A stretch of 64,000 nucleotides of DNA from Lithospermum erythrorhizon. Lineage: Eukaryota > Streptophyta > Magnoliopsida > Boraginales > Boraginaceae. Under the pieces are notes generated by a model that saw only the letters and a list, made by a program, of their open reading frames with translations, ran no database searches and was not told the DNA's origin. Location of the stretch: positions 1 through 64,000 of the forward strand of contig JADFUC010000458.1 in the NCBI GenBank assembly GCA_019722365.1, read 5' to 3'. The stretch's first letter is position 1, and each line of letters starts with the position of its first letter. Positions 34,776 to 48,539 of the stretch are shown here, piece after piece. The position numbers and the translations under genes were made by a program.

Positions 34776-37700
34776 CTAGACTACACATAGAATGAGAATC
34801 GCAGAAGCAAATACAGATAGAAGAATACCAAGTCAACATATAATTAAGATGGTCTTGAGGCATTACTGAACTACTGACTAGTCTGTTGGGATCCTTCGGT
34901 AGAGGATATGGGTTGCTTGGGTTGATATTTTCATTGATGTCTTCAATGTATAGGGCATTTTCAGGGAGTCCACAAGAACGAGCCATTGCTGGTACATCAA
35001 CATAAAACCATTGGAAGGAACCGAGATCATTTGCCGGAACAAATATGCTTGGTCTCTCACTTCCACGGATGACACCAAGAACTTCCACAGAACTAGCAGC
35101 CGCAACTTGATCCTGTAGTGTAAGATCATGAGATTTGGTCAAGGTCTGCAAAATCTAGTGTTAATCAAGAACATCTAAAGTCAGGTAAAAACCTCATTGT
35201 CTTTCGGCTTTCTAGACCAAAAGCTCAACCAAGAACCTTTGGCAGTTTCTTGTTTGGGGTATTTAGTCATTAGAAGGCTCTTATGGAATTTTCTGAAACC
35301 TCAATCGACTTATCCCTCCAACTGCGCGGAACCCATCCTCTATTTACTAATATTGGTAACTGTATGCTGAATAGAAGGAAAAAGGTAATTTAAGAACAAA
35401 TGGGATCATAATATGAATAAAAGAAATGCATCAAATCACCTGAAGTTCTTACCACACCAAAGACAAGAAAATAACTAACCACTTAAGGTGAGCATGTATT
35501 AACGGACACCCAAGTCAAAATACTCTTTCTTGGAAGAGTTACTCCAATTGCATTTATAAAGGCGATAAATTGTCACTAAGATGGCCCATTCTACAGTGTT
35601 AAGAACGACTCATTTACTCATATGAGATAGCATATTCCTCTTAATTCTCTATCTTTTATTTCACATGAAACTCGCAGAAACAATCTTCATTAGAAATTAG
35701 AAAACGTATTGAACCTCCAGCTGAACTATCATTACTTTGTCATTTATAATGTTATCTCCTGTTTTAGTTATCTGTTGTACATTTGTAACCCTTGTTTTAA
35801 TATCCTGTAATGATTCCCTTAATAAAGCGAAAAAAATTGTAAGTAATTCTCAAGACCATTATCTAGACATCAATACTCAATTAAAAACAGGACTATATAT
35901 CTCAGTTAAACCCTATACAAAATCAAGAGGATAAAATGGAAAACCTGAAAGCATCGTGAACGGGTGTATGTTGCCAGTGCAGACAACACTCTATTAATCG
36001 AATTCTCGTATCATGTCATTGAAACAATTAGAGGAAAGTTGATCTTGTCTCGTGAGATCATTGTGTATTGAGTAATACGGTTTATTAATTGATTTTAAGG
36101 ACTATTGTTGTGATTGATCCTTATCGATAGTCACAGATTCAAATATTCAAATACCTATCTCCAATTACAACTAATAGGAGGGAAAGAACTCCTAAACATA
36201 TTCAAACTCTAGGTTATCTACTCAATGTTTTAGTCAGCTAGTTGACTGGATACTGACTGGTTGGAGCATTGAGCTGCTTGGTATCGCTTGATTGAGCCGA
36301 TGAATGTAGTCAGTCCTTGTTTACCTAACACAGTCATAAACAATATGCCGGTTGGCAGTTGTACAGGAAGTTTAGTTAAGCTTTCCGTGTACATTGAGTT
36401 GGCATACTTTAACTAAAACCTATTTAAAAGTTTCAAATATCACAACCACGTGGGTGAAGGGATCTTTAGAATTCAAAATTTCAAATAGTGAGTACATGCA
36501 AATACTCAATAAGAGTAAAGAGACTTGAAGAAAGCAACAATTAAGTCTCAAAGAGATTGTAATTTCTACATGGAGTCTGGCTTACCTCTCTGGATCCCCA
36601 GGGTTGGGCATGAGGGGAGTAATTAAATAATAGCCATTTTCAGTCACACCAGATATGCTCCCCCCCTGAACGTGGCCTACATAAATGGAGTTGTCCTCGG
36701 CTAAATATTCCTCTGCATACAACCCTCCGAAACTCAGACATTCCAAGCTTCTTGTACTAGTAGTACAATTTCATTACCACCCTGCACTCTATCCTCGAAA
36801 GTGTACCCAGACTTTCATTCACACAAAACAACTGTGAACACCAAATTAATATCAAATCTTACAACATGGAAACAGCATGTCACTCAAACCACACAGTTTA
36901 ATTCACCCAGTCACCTTTGTAAGAAACATTCACTTATCAAAGAAGTTCCCAAAGCACAAAATTCAAAAACTACTTGTCCATTTTTCTTGTAGACATGCAC
37001 TTCCAGTTGAAATATGGAAATACAACATGGTTGCATATCTATATAATAGATAGGCGATCGAAAGAAAGATTCAGTACTTAAAGTCAATCCACTTAGAATT
37101 ACCAATTAGTAATCATCATAAATCACTATTAACATGCCCCAATGCCTGATGAAGCTCCCAGGTAAACAACGAGGCTGTTTTCGAATTGACCCAAGAGTAG
37201 AGTGAAAACACCATCTACTATTTCACAATAGATAAAAAGCATAGGTAGTTTAATGAGCCGGTTTGATATATTTCATTATAATGTTGTTTCTAGAATATAA
37301 AATCTTTTAACTCCAAATCATACGGAAAGGAGTAACGCAAATCATTAGATTACACAAAACATATTCAAAAACATCAACATTCAGGCATATCATACAAGTA
37401 TAAGGTCAAATATAGGTATATAATTAAGAAAAACAAACAATTTGAAGTTCTAGTAACAAAGTATCAACCTTTTCCTGTCTTCGGAAGACTTGCCAGTCCT
37501 TTGGTACAAATGTAATTTTTGCCCTTGCAATGTTGGGCAGGTTTGCCAAAGTAGACCTTTCCTTCCCTGAATAACACAAAACACAACTTATCATGTTAAC
37601 AGTAAAACGAATAAAAAATAATAGCATTTGATATGTTTTACACCAAATCGCTAGTATAGTAGACAATATTTATCGTCATGTGAGTATTAAAGGTAGAAGG

Positions 37701-38789
37701 CCAGCTTCAGAGATACAGAGATACCAGAAGATTAAAACTTTTCATCACAATCAATCACTTCCAACATACGACAAAGATTGTCCAGTCTAATTTGCAATAC
37801 TCAAAATTAATGAACTTATATACTTTAATTGACACATATATAACTCTTCACTTGAATCAAAATTACTATGTCAATAGTAAAATTTTAAAGATTCTAGCTT
37901 TTGCTATATTTTCACCAACTAGCTTAAACTCAAAATTTTAAAGCCAACCAACAAAAAATTCAAAACTTGACACCTTTGGGACAGGGGAGTATTAACAATA
38001 ATCCAACATGCCAATGAAAAAGACAAAGATATAGAGATATGGTAAAGATTCAAACTTTTTCATCACCATCAATCACTATATACCAGTTTCATTTCAATGC
38101 TCAAAATTAACAAACTATATAACCTTAATTAACACGGATAACTTCAATTTGAATCAAAAGTACCATGTTGATAGTAAAGCTAATTAAAGATGCTAGCATT
38201 ACATATATTTTCACCAAATAGCTAAAAAAGTCGGAATTTATAAATCCAACAATCGAAATTCAAAACTGGACAACATTTTGGGACATTAATACTTATTAAC
38301 AACAACCCAAAATGCCATTAATCAATTTCATTTGATGTAATATATCTGGCTAATTCAATTGTATCTGTAGTAATTATACAGTTTATGAGTGAATATCAAT
38401 CATCGATTTAAATAAACAAATAAAAAAGCCATTAATCAAGAAAAACAGATAAGGGTACCTTGAGTTAACTTCAATTTGAATCAAAAGTACCATGTTGATA
38501 GTAAAGCTCATTAAAAATGATAGCATCAGATATATGTTCACCAAATAGCTTAAAAAGTAATTAAAAAAATCCAACCATCAAAATTCAAAACTGGACAATC
38601 ATTTTGGGACATAAATAATTACACAACCCAAATGCCATTCATAAAGAAAAAGAGATAAGGGCAATTTTGTTAAGGAGATTGAGAATCGTTTGTGTAGAGA
38701 AGGAAGATGAGCCCAATTAGCAAGAATTGTGGATTTATGGACGGTTTTGAGATTCTTTTGATAAAGATTTTGATATTGAAGCTGCTATT
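34776..38789 (-). CDS. SURF1: SURF1-like protein (cytochrome c oxidase assembly), multi-exon, frameshifted as written
   Basis: SURF1 helps insert heme A during assembly of complex IV at the mitochondrial inner membrane. Exons on the minus strand: a putative targeting exon near 38,640-38,789 (basic, serine-rich, no secure ATG); 37469-37566 (ITF, then DWQVFRRQEK, the end of the first membrane helix); about 36,586-36,830 (EFRRVVCRGIF, then SISGVTENGYYLITPLMP); 35193-35366 (LPILVNRGWVPRSWRDKS, then SWLSFWSRKPKDNE); and 34776-35145 (SVEVLGVIRGSERPSIFVP, WFYVDVPAMARSCGLPEN, LPKDPN, MPQDHLNYMLTWYS, then a second hydrophobic segment). GT donors and AG acceptors match in phase. At least three single-base frameshifts occur: one in the 36.6-36.8 exon, one after WRDKS, and one at TWYS before the last helix. 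The order and length fit plant SURF1. As the gene is usually essential and single-copy, sequencing error is at least as likely as pseudogenisation. Confidence 0.78.
37700..38625. repeat. Two-and-a-half tandem copies in a SURF1 intron
   Basis: A unit of about 308 bp beginning near AGATACAGAGATA...TTTTCATCACAATCAATCACT (37,70x) is repeated from about 38,010. A third, partial copy begins near 38,460. Shared words include TTGAATCAAAAGTACCATGT, TGATAGTAAAGCTAATTAAA, ATTTTCACCAAATAGCT and AAATTCAAAACTGGACAA. Confidence 0.75.
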
Positions 38790-39349
38790 GTTGAAATTGA
38801 TCATGAAAAACTATCATATTAATTCAACAATTTCTAAGAAAAAATTTAATGGGTTTTAGATGTATTTAAAGAAATGCCTATTAAGAAGGGTTTTAGGAAG
38901 AGGAACTATTGCCGTATGTGAACACCGACTCATAGGGAAGTTTTTAAGAATTTATTAATATTATTAATATATCTTAAAAATGTTATTTTATCAAAAAAAT
39001 ATTTTAATTAATCACTTTAAAATAAAAAGTGATTTTATTACGAATAAACTTATTAAAAGTGGAAAGATTAAGCGCTATATCGAATTTTATATGATCAAGA
39101 AAAGAAAGATAAATTTCACTACATGATCACAAATTGAAATGAGGGACTATTTAATCTAATAAATTGTTAAATAAACATGATTTGCTCTATTATTATTAGT
39201 TTAAAATTTAGAATAAAATATAATATGTTAGAATAATAAAGAGAACATCTTCAATTTCTCATAGACTTTTGAAGTTGTCATTGTTTGAACGATCATAATA
39301 TAGCTATCATATTAGCTAACAATATGGTGAAAAAATGAAGATATTTGAG
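38790..39349. other. AT-rich region upstream of SURF1
   Basis: Presumed promoter side of the minus-strand SURF1 gene. AT-rich, with no convincing TATA box or coding domain. Confidence 0.35.
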
Positions 39350-41485
39350 AAATAAGGAAGTGATGAAGAGATGTTGAAGTACTTTCAGATGGAGACTCGT
39401 TTGTCAGTCTTCCTGGTTTTAGTATGACAATGGCACGGACATGGAATTGCAAGGAGGTGATGGTATCAAGGTTCGAGGGATCGATTCTTCATCTTTTCTT
39501 CCTTATGGAAAAGGATAAGAATCTAATAATGGCACAGGGTCATGGTATTATGACAATAAACTGTTTATTATGAAGAATTGGGAGAGGACTTCTAACCCTA
39601 TTCAATGTGCCTTTGATTCATGTGCCAAGCCTGGGTACATAAGGAATTCAAGTTATAAGCTCCTATACGAGACAGCCACGAAAATAGGAGTGATATTTCA
39701 AGATTGTGATGATGTTCAGTTACGTGTGGACAAATAAGGAAAGAAATTCTTTAGACTGCATATTAAGGTAAATATCACTACTCCTCTTCGCAGATTAGTG
39801 ACCTTCAATGTTGGCACAGAGGTGGTTGTAGGGTATTTTTCCTATGAGAGGTTACCTCACTTATACTTCCTATCATGTGGGTAGAATGACATCTTATTCA
39901 ACAATGTCCGTAATTAGAATCGTGCATGTATTTCAACCGCAAGGGTGTATATGGTTTATGGATTAGAGCCGGGTTAGTGATCTCTAAAAAGCCTAGGTTG
40001 GTTTTCCTTATTGAAACCAAATTTTGGAAACACGAATGGGAATTCATATTAAATACAAGTGTTTAAATTGCCTTATGTCATATTCTATGGAGGCATCCTG
40101 ATCTAGTGGGATTGTCTCTGATGGTCGAGAGAAGTCGAAGTGGAAATCATCTCCTATTCATCGCATCACATTGAAGCAATGATAACGGACGACAATCAAC
40201 TTGGAGAGTTATTGGATTCTATGGTCATCACGAGGTTGGGAAACGTAAGCACCCATGGAATCTCATCATATTTCTTACTACTTCCTTACAAAAACCTACT
40301 ATTTTCATAGGGGATTTTAATGAGGTTTTGTCTAGTACCGAACATGTATCCCATATAATGCTTCTCGAAATTCAAGAATGTGGACTAATTTATGTGGGTT
40401 TTTCCATTTTCTACATGGTGCAAACAATTTATCTCACCTTTCACTCAGAGCCTCGACTTGATAGAGGGTTACTAACAATGATTGAGGGAGGCTTTTCCCC
40501 GAGTGCACTGAAGCACTTATCCAAATAAATTCGGATCATTTACCCTTATTCCTTACATGGGCCCAACAAGTCACTGAGTTCGTGATTGGAAACCCCTGCT
40601 TGCATTTGAAGACAACTCGTGCTTATCTGGAGAGCATAGAAATAGTCAACGGCTTGAACACTAACTGATTGGCCAGATTTTCAAGCTGGATTCAAAATTA
40701 TGGGATTGGGGATCATGAAATGAAGCAAGAGAGGTTTTGGGGGATGTCAAGAATATTATAGCCAAAAAGCAGGCGGAATTGGACACTCTCAATCAAGGGA
40801 CGATTACTCATACATCTAAATGCCAAGCCATCATACTAGCTAGAGATGTAGATCGTCTTTGAGAAGCAAATAATATATATCGGCATAACGGGCTCGGCAG
40901 GGAAATGCTAAGAAGGAGACAGGAACATAGGTTTCTTTCATGCATTATCATTGGCTCAGAAGGGCAAAGCTAAACTTATCATGGCCTCGCAAAATGATCA
41001 AGGGTCATGGATTCTAGACAGAAAATGAATTCAAGAGCTTGCTTCAAACTACTACTAGAAGTTGTTCACATCTCAGTTAAACGGGGTGAATCCTCATTTG
41101 GGCGAAGCGATTTCTCCCATCCCAAATTGCCTCAACGGGGTATCTTAGAGACGGAGTTCAACTTAGCAGAGGTAAAAAGCAGCATATTTACAATGGCAGA
41201 GGAAAGCACTGTGTCCGAATCTGCATGTCTCCCAAATTCTTCAACATTATCGACATCGCGTGGGAGATGATTTGGGACGAATGGTTTTCAATTTCTTAAA
41301 TCATGTTATCTTTTTTAGAAAGTTTAATTTCACCCTCATTACCCTTATACCAAAGGTGGAGAAACCTATCAATATGACTCAATTTCTTAATTAATAACTC
41401 AGTAACTGTTGCAAAGGTTATTGCAAAAAATGCTAGCTACACATTTAAAGAGGGTTTTACCCCAAGTTATGTTGAGGAAATGGAT
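39350..41485 (+). mobile_element. LINE (L1-type) fragment: ORF1 tail, endonuclease, start of RT
   Basis: ORF1-like DUF4283/CCHC_4 sequence near 39,750-39,890 reads VNITTPLRRLVTF then YFSYERLPHLYFL. The apurinic endonuclease follows: KPRLVFLIETK near 39,990, WRVIGFYGHHEVGKRKHPWN near 40,205-40,265, and TIFIGDFNEVLS near 40,305-40,335. RLDRGLLTMIEGGFSP and a SDH-like end lie near 40,455-40,540. A linker block near 40,900-40,980 reads GDRNIGFFHALSLAQKGKAKL. RT begins near 41,325 (FNFTLITLIPKVEKPIN) and stops at about 41,485. The 3' half of RT and the poly(A) end are missing, and multiple frameshifts are present. Confidence 0.78.
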
Positions 41486-42474
41486 GTGACCTCCTCCTGC
41501 CCCACCCGCATTTTCAGGTACCCACTTAGCTGAGCCGCCCGGGCTCGCACCCATTGAAGTTCCAAACTTCTTGCCTAACCTCCTCAAAATGTTCGTAAAT
41601 CTCCCACTTCGATCTCAACGCCCTCTCCCACAAATAAACCTCAAATTTAGCAATTGAGGCTTTTCCTACCATCGACGCCTTACTAACCTCACGCTTACGA
41701 CATTCTAAAATAGACACATTTTTTGCATTGACCAACAAATGGGATCAGATCATGTCATATTCTGGCGCCTTATTTTTATGGTAAAAAATGCGTTCTAGGA
41801 TCGAGAGAAGTTAACCTTTGTATCATTCAAAAGCTGCCCAAGTTAAGTAACATTTGTATTGCGCTAGTTCGGTGGCCTCGATTAGTGAAGCTGGAAACAA
41901 AATCCCCTCGACCACCTTCGATACGAACTTCCCCGCCCATTTAGATTGTACTTATAAAAACAACTTGGGATCGAGATCTACTTATTATTGTTAAGAATCT
42001 TAGCACATTCTTCTTGTCTTATCGGCCAATTCTCACACCACCCCCTAGTGGGATAATCCTCTATACATCCCTCGTCATCATCCTCATGCCTAGTCATAGG
42101 GTCGCCATTATCAAGTTCGGCCTTACGATCCATACCCATTGACTTATAGAATTGCATTACAATTTCCGGATACCATTCACAACTAAATGTACAAATATTA
42201 CTTAATTTAGCGTCATCTAAGTATTGGAATAGGAGGTTACCCGTAAATTGTTTGATCTCGCTTTCATCGAGATACATTCCTTGCCTTGCATTTGAGGCTC
42301 CACTTTCCACAACCCCAACATCCTTGAAGTCTCGGCCTCCTAATTCCCTCCCTCTCTGTCAGTTGTTCTTCATATTGTGGTTATCTTCCTCCACTACAAC
42401 ATGCTCCAGCCCTCTTCTTTGATCCTCGTTGTACTCAGCCTTTTGCCTTTTTTTTTTTGTTTTTTGGGTGCCAT
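41486..42474 (-). pseudogene. Accessory ORF of hAT copy 2, unrecognised family
   Basis: ATG at 42474 begins MAPKKQKKK with a run of lysines; it then frameshifts into a clean 110-codon stretch (42310-41978). That stretch contains YLDESEIKQFTGNLLFQYLD, then CEWYPEIVMQFYKSMGMD, and ends in an acidic region with DDDEG. Two further open pieces follow on the same strand (41738-41526, KASIAKFEVYLWERALR; and 41587-41399). The central block is homologous to the ORF at the same place in hAT copy 1. A basic start, an acidic middle and the P-EIV-x-x-FY word are what I can see. No enzyme motif is evident. Transposon-encoded accessory protein by context; an unrelated gag-like protein is the alternative. 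Confidence 0.5.
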
Positions 42475-42654
42475 TTTGAAATTGAAAAGTTAATGAACAA
42501 TAGATTTGCAAATAGAGAGTATAAAAGAAGTTTATGGGTTGATATGAGGAATAATGGAAGAAATTTGTAGGTTAATTGTGGTTTGGAAGTTTAAAAATTG
42601 TGGAAGTTATTAGATGAAGTTCAAAAATCGCGCCCTTTCAAACCCTTATCTGAT

Positions 42655-42910
42655 ATAAACGTGGTACCGTTTGATTTCAAACGGTACCACGTTTCACTTA
42701 CAGAATGTTTAGCTTAGATTGTAATTGCAACGTGATACCGTTTTCAAAAGGGTACCACATCGTAAAATACCAAACGGTGGGCCATTGTTTTTTATAATGG
42801 TAGGCCGCTTAACTTTACGCGTAGAGTATAAGTCATTTATTGACTTAGTACGGGTACCGTGAGCAATAACGGTACCAATGCTTAACCAAAGCGTGGTACC
42901 GTTTAACGGG
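42655..42910. repeat. GGTACC-centred repeat cluster downstream of transposase copy 2
   Basis: Includes a near-perfect inverted pair, AAACGTGGTACCGTTTG and CAAACGGTACCACGTTT, only a few bases apart (42,658-42,694). Further variants read GGGTACCACATCG, CGGGTACCGTGAGC, ACGGTACCAATGC and GCGTGGTACCGTTTAAC. Confidence 0.75.
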
Positions 42911-43037
42911 AAATGCCATGCCGCTTTAATTCCATTTAAAGGTATTAAACTAGATATTTTATTGCCGCTCACGCTTATACTGGGGCCGTGAGCTTACATG
43001 AGTTTCATTCAATCAAAATTGTAAAAACTATACAAAT

Positions 43038-45364
<2,327 letters not shown>

Positions 45365-45582
45365 TAATTTAACAAATATCAAAAATTTATAAAAGTTTCG
45401 ATATATAAATTACCGGATCGGAAATGGAGGAAGGTAAGATTGTTGATTCAATTGATTGCAAACGAACAAGCCCAAAACCAAACAAGTAATGAATATCAGA
45501 ATTGGTTAAAAAGTGATTGTTATTGCTTGAGATTGCTTAAGAATGATTGGAAGTTGTGAGAGAATGAAGGAGGTGTTGCCCC

Positions 45583-45911
45583 CTTTATATAGACCTCTTC
45601 ATTCCGGGAAGCTGTGAGAAATGAAGGTCGGTATCAGCAGGTGGTCCAAACGTGGTACTGCTTAGATGAAACGTACCACTTTTCATCAGTGCGTACCGCT
45701 GGAAATAAACGGGGTACCGTCTCAAATGCAACGGTACTCGGGTGATCATACAATTTCATGTGTAGCCGCTGAACATTAACGCGTACCGTTAATGTCCAAA
45801 TGTTATACCGCTTATGACGCAGCAGTCGCTATATAAACGCGGCGAATCGCCGCATCGTTTCATTTAAACCAGATAATGCTATATATCCGCTTTTTTCTTC
45901 ATCTATAAATA
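45583..45911. promoter_or_regulatory. Putative bidirectional promoter with GGTACC repeats
   Basis: A minus-strand TATATAAAG (45,583-45,592) faces the transposase, and a plus-strand CTATAAATAC (45,903-45,911) faces the B3 ORF. Between them are AACGTGGTACTGCTT, AACGTACCACTTTT, GCGTACCGCTG, GGGGTACCGTC and AACGGTACTCG. The placement suggests that whatever binds these repeats could affect both genes (inference). Confidence 0.45.
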
Positions 45912-46005
45912 CACCATTTTCCATGTTTAATAATCACAATTTTTAAGATCATAAACCATAAGTATCAACTTAATAACAACTTAATCACAAATCATAACCA
46001 TCACC

Positions 46006-46375
46006 ATGCCTCCAAGAGAAGAAATCCCAGAGGGAGTGCCATGCAAGAGATTCTTCAAGATTAAAATGCCGAAAAAATCAAGCTACCTCCCGCCTTTGTT
46101 CGAAGGTGTCAACTTTTTTGCAAGGTGATCGTAGTTAGTCACATGACGAGCTGTATGACGTGAAAATCGAAAATGAAAGGTCCGAGGATGGCGACGAAAC
46201 ACACCATTTTTACTTCACGGATGGGTGGGCTGAATTTGTGGAACGTCACAACCTAACCGTTGGTGACTTTGTAACTTTCAGGTTTCATCCTGAAAGGACT
46301 GAACGTAATCATTGTATTGTCTTCGTTGTTCGTTTGTACGGTATGAATGCTTGCGAGAAAAGGCCTGTATCTTAA
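46006..46375 (+). pseudogene. B3 DNA-binding domain protein carried by hAT copy 2
   Basis: A single-exon ORF with start MPPREEIPEGVPCKRFFKIK at 46006. The B3 fold pattern is visible: FFKI...P at the start, LPPLF, VIVVS and ELYDVKIENE, then HFYFTDGWAEFVERHNLTVG followed by DFVTFRF and a final VFVVRLYG. The FTDGW-x-x-FV-x-x-H-x-L-x-x-GD-x-V-x-F block is the hallmark of plant B3 domains, which bind DNA in nuclear transcription factors (REM, ARF and related families). At least one frameshift and an in-frame TAG lie near 46,120-46,150. The latter part is open for 71 codons. It is only 370 bp, one domain with no other part, lies between two GGTACC clusters, and diverges from the transposase. It could instead be a host REM fragment into which the element inserted, but repeats on both sides argue against that. 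Confidence 0.62.
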
Positions 46376-46439
46376 AATAACTCTTTGAAGTATTAATAAA
46401 AAGATATTTCATTAGAAATGTTATTTGTTCAATTTTAAG

Positions 46440-46570
46440 CAAATGTTAATGTGCAACGGTACTCGTTGCCGTTAAATTCCCAACGGGTACCATTTAGGCA
46501 AAAATTAATAATCATAATAGTTAGAACGTGGTACCGCTTTGAAAGCAAACGGTACCACATCGACCCCACC
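46440..46570. repeat. Subterminal GGTACC repeats of hAT copy 2
   Basis: GCAACGGTACTCG, CAACGGGTACCATT, AACGTGGTACCGCTTT and AAACGGTACCACATCG occur within about 110 bp, next to the GGCCC-rich terminal zone. Confidence 0.65.
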
Positions 46571-46848
46571 TAATAGGGGCCCAAAGATTCCCTTAACGGA
46601 CCTGGCCCCGATCTGCTAACGCTCCCGCCGATCGAACACAGCACGTAATGGCCTACTCTACCGTCGGTTCGTTAGACTCGACTACTGTACAACTTCAAGG
46701 ACTTTATAAGCAATTTCCTAAGAACAAAGAAAAGTACCAAGGTACCAAAATTTCCCTACAAGTGCAACATTCTTGATTCATTTCTTTCTACCTCTATTAC
46801 TTCTATACATAACACATCACCCATTCAAGATCGGAATATTACCATAAC

Positions 46849-47190
46849 ATGCAGGAATCTATACAAAGCCCTCCTCGTCCTCCAAAATCATTGAATAGTA
46901 GAAAGGAAATGAAAAGCCTAGGATCATCTCCAAAGTATTTTTATGGAGATCAAATCTACAATAAGGGTTCATTGTCCTCGTCCTCATCCTCGGCCTCATC
47001 AAAGAATGGTTTGAGATCGGTCAGCAAGTTGCGCAACCAATTTTCAACGTTTAGTCTGCGATTGAGACTGCAACAAGCGAATAAAGAGATGCTCCGAAGG
47101 GCGTTGACTCCGCCTACCCGAAGGCTGAGCAAACGATGGTTGAATTTCAAGCCGACGCCAAGCCGCCTATCTAATATGTCTGCTTCATGA
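46849..47190 (+). CDS. Small basic serine-rich protein, likely host gene, unrecognised
   Basis: An intact 113-codon ORF, unusual in this window where most coding stretches are broken. It begins MQESIQSPPRPPKSLNSRKE, has a serine run (SSSSSSASS) near residues 42-50, and a basic C-terminal half with FSLRLRLQQANKEMLRRAL, TPPTRRLSKRWLNFKPTPSR and LSNMSAS. No signal peptide or membrane segment is seen. A leader with TTTATAAG (46,703-46,710) and pyrimidine-rich, CA-rich sequence lies 5' of it. The C-terminal RWLNFKPTPSRLS word looks like a conserved tail of a small plant protein family, but I cannot name it. It sits just outside hAT copy 2. Function unknown. Confidence 0.6.
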   Translation: MQESIQSPPRPPKSLNSRKEMKSLGSSPKYFYGDQIYNKGSLSSSSSSASSKNGLRSVSKLRNQFSTFSLRLRLQQANKEMLRRALTPPTRRLSKRWLNFKPTPSRLSNMSAS

Positions 47191-48109
47191 TATGCAGGGG
47201 ATGCCCCTGATATGTAGTAGTTCTAAGTTGTACAAGACAAATTATATTGCACCTATTACTCCACTGTGATTAGTTGAATATTATAAATCTTCTATAAACA
47301 ATTCATGTTTTATTGAACTGAATCTTGATTTCTTTCTGAACTCTAAAACAAAAACATGGAAGACTCATCAAAGTTGAATGTGCATTATGGTTAGTTTGAT
47401 GAGCACACTGCTTCATCCTCAGCTTAAACAAGATCATGAAACTAATAAAGTAAGAAAATTCAAGTTAAAAGTGTTATATTTTTAATGTACAGTCAGATAT
47501 TGTATGCGAAGAGGGTAATATGATTAAGATTGGATTGCAAGTTTTATATGACTGGCAGACATATATTTTTTTGGAAATCCAACTTCTACGAATTTTAAAG
47601 TTAAGCACTTTAAAGACTTAACCATGGAGCAATTACTTAAATGCAATCTAATTAAAAGTATTTAATAAGTTCGAAGATAACAAAACGCGCTTAAAAATAT
47701 ACGCAAGTATTTGTGAGAATGGGTAATAACAAGCAAAATAATATGAAAACATATGGTGATTTGTGAGAGCGGTAAAAACATGTGGTGATTTAAGATGATC
47801 CATTCAGCTTACATAACAAGCAAAATAATAAATCTTTCTAGTTAATAGTCTCAATTTTGGTAAGTGACAGTAATGCATTTTACCTCGCTTGGCCCTGGGC
47901 ATGTTGCAAATTACATCCATGATACTTACCTAACATATCAATTATTGAAACTATGTCTAATCAATATTCAAATCTAAAGACACAACGATAACGATAAGAA
48001 ATACGCAGCAAACAGACATAAAAAATTCTATATAAGTTTCCTCTTAACGTGAGCGATATCGGCCCCGTCAGCCGCCGTTAGAACTAATTAAAAGTAAAAT
48101 CTAAAGATC
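47191..48109. other. AT-rich intergenic DNA
   Basis: 3' flank of the small gene and 3' flank of the copia element. No coding domain, RNA gene or clear repeat terminus seen. Confidence 0.5.
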
Positions 48110-48466
48110 GTTAGCAATAACCTATTAAGCTGTAACACCAATCGAAAGAATACTTTATAACATAGTCAGCCTCAATTACTAAAGTTCTCACAAAGATTAT
48201 CACGACGATTCAATAACTTCTCTCAAAGAGTATTATTTAGGATATATATTTTGTGATGATCATCTCTTAAACACATCTCTATTTATACAGTGTCACATAC
48301 TGATCATCAAATCATCCAAAACTTATCCAATAAGTATTTTTGGCCACAAGTAACAATCTTGGTATTCTTGACCAACAAGTTTTCTTGATATTCTTGATCA
48401 ACAAGTATTCTGTTCTTTTTCCACCAAGTTCAAACACAACCAAAATGTAGGCTTCAAAACTCAACA
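48110..48466 (-). repeat. 3' LTR of copia element 2
   Basis: Direct repeat of 51614-51946. Shared words: AGAATACTTTATAAC, TATATTTTGTGATGATCATCTC, TTGATATTCTTGATCAACAA and AATGTAGGCTTCAAAACTCAACA at the outer TG end (read on plus). A minus-strand TATAAATAG box is present in the body. Confidence 0.78.
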
Positions 48467-48539
48467 AATCTCCCATTTGAAGACATATTTCGGATCACCA
48501 TCTACAAGCACCATCTGCAGCAACCACTTCAGATTATTA

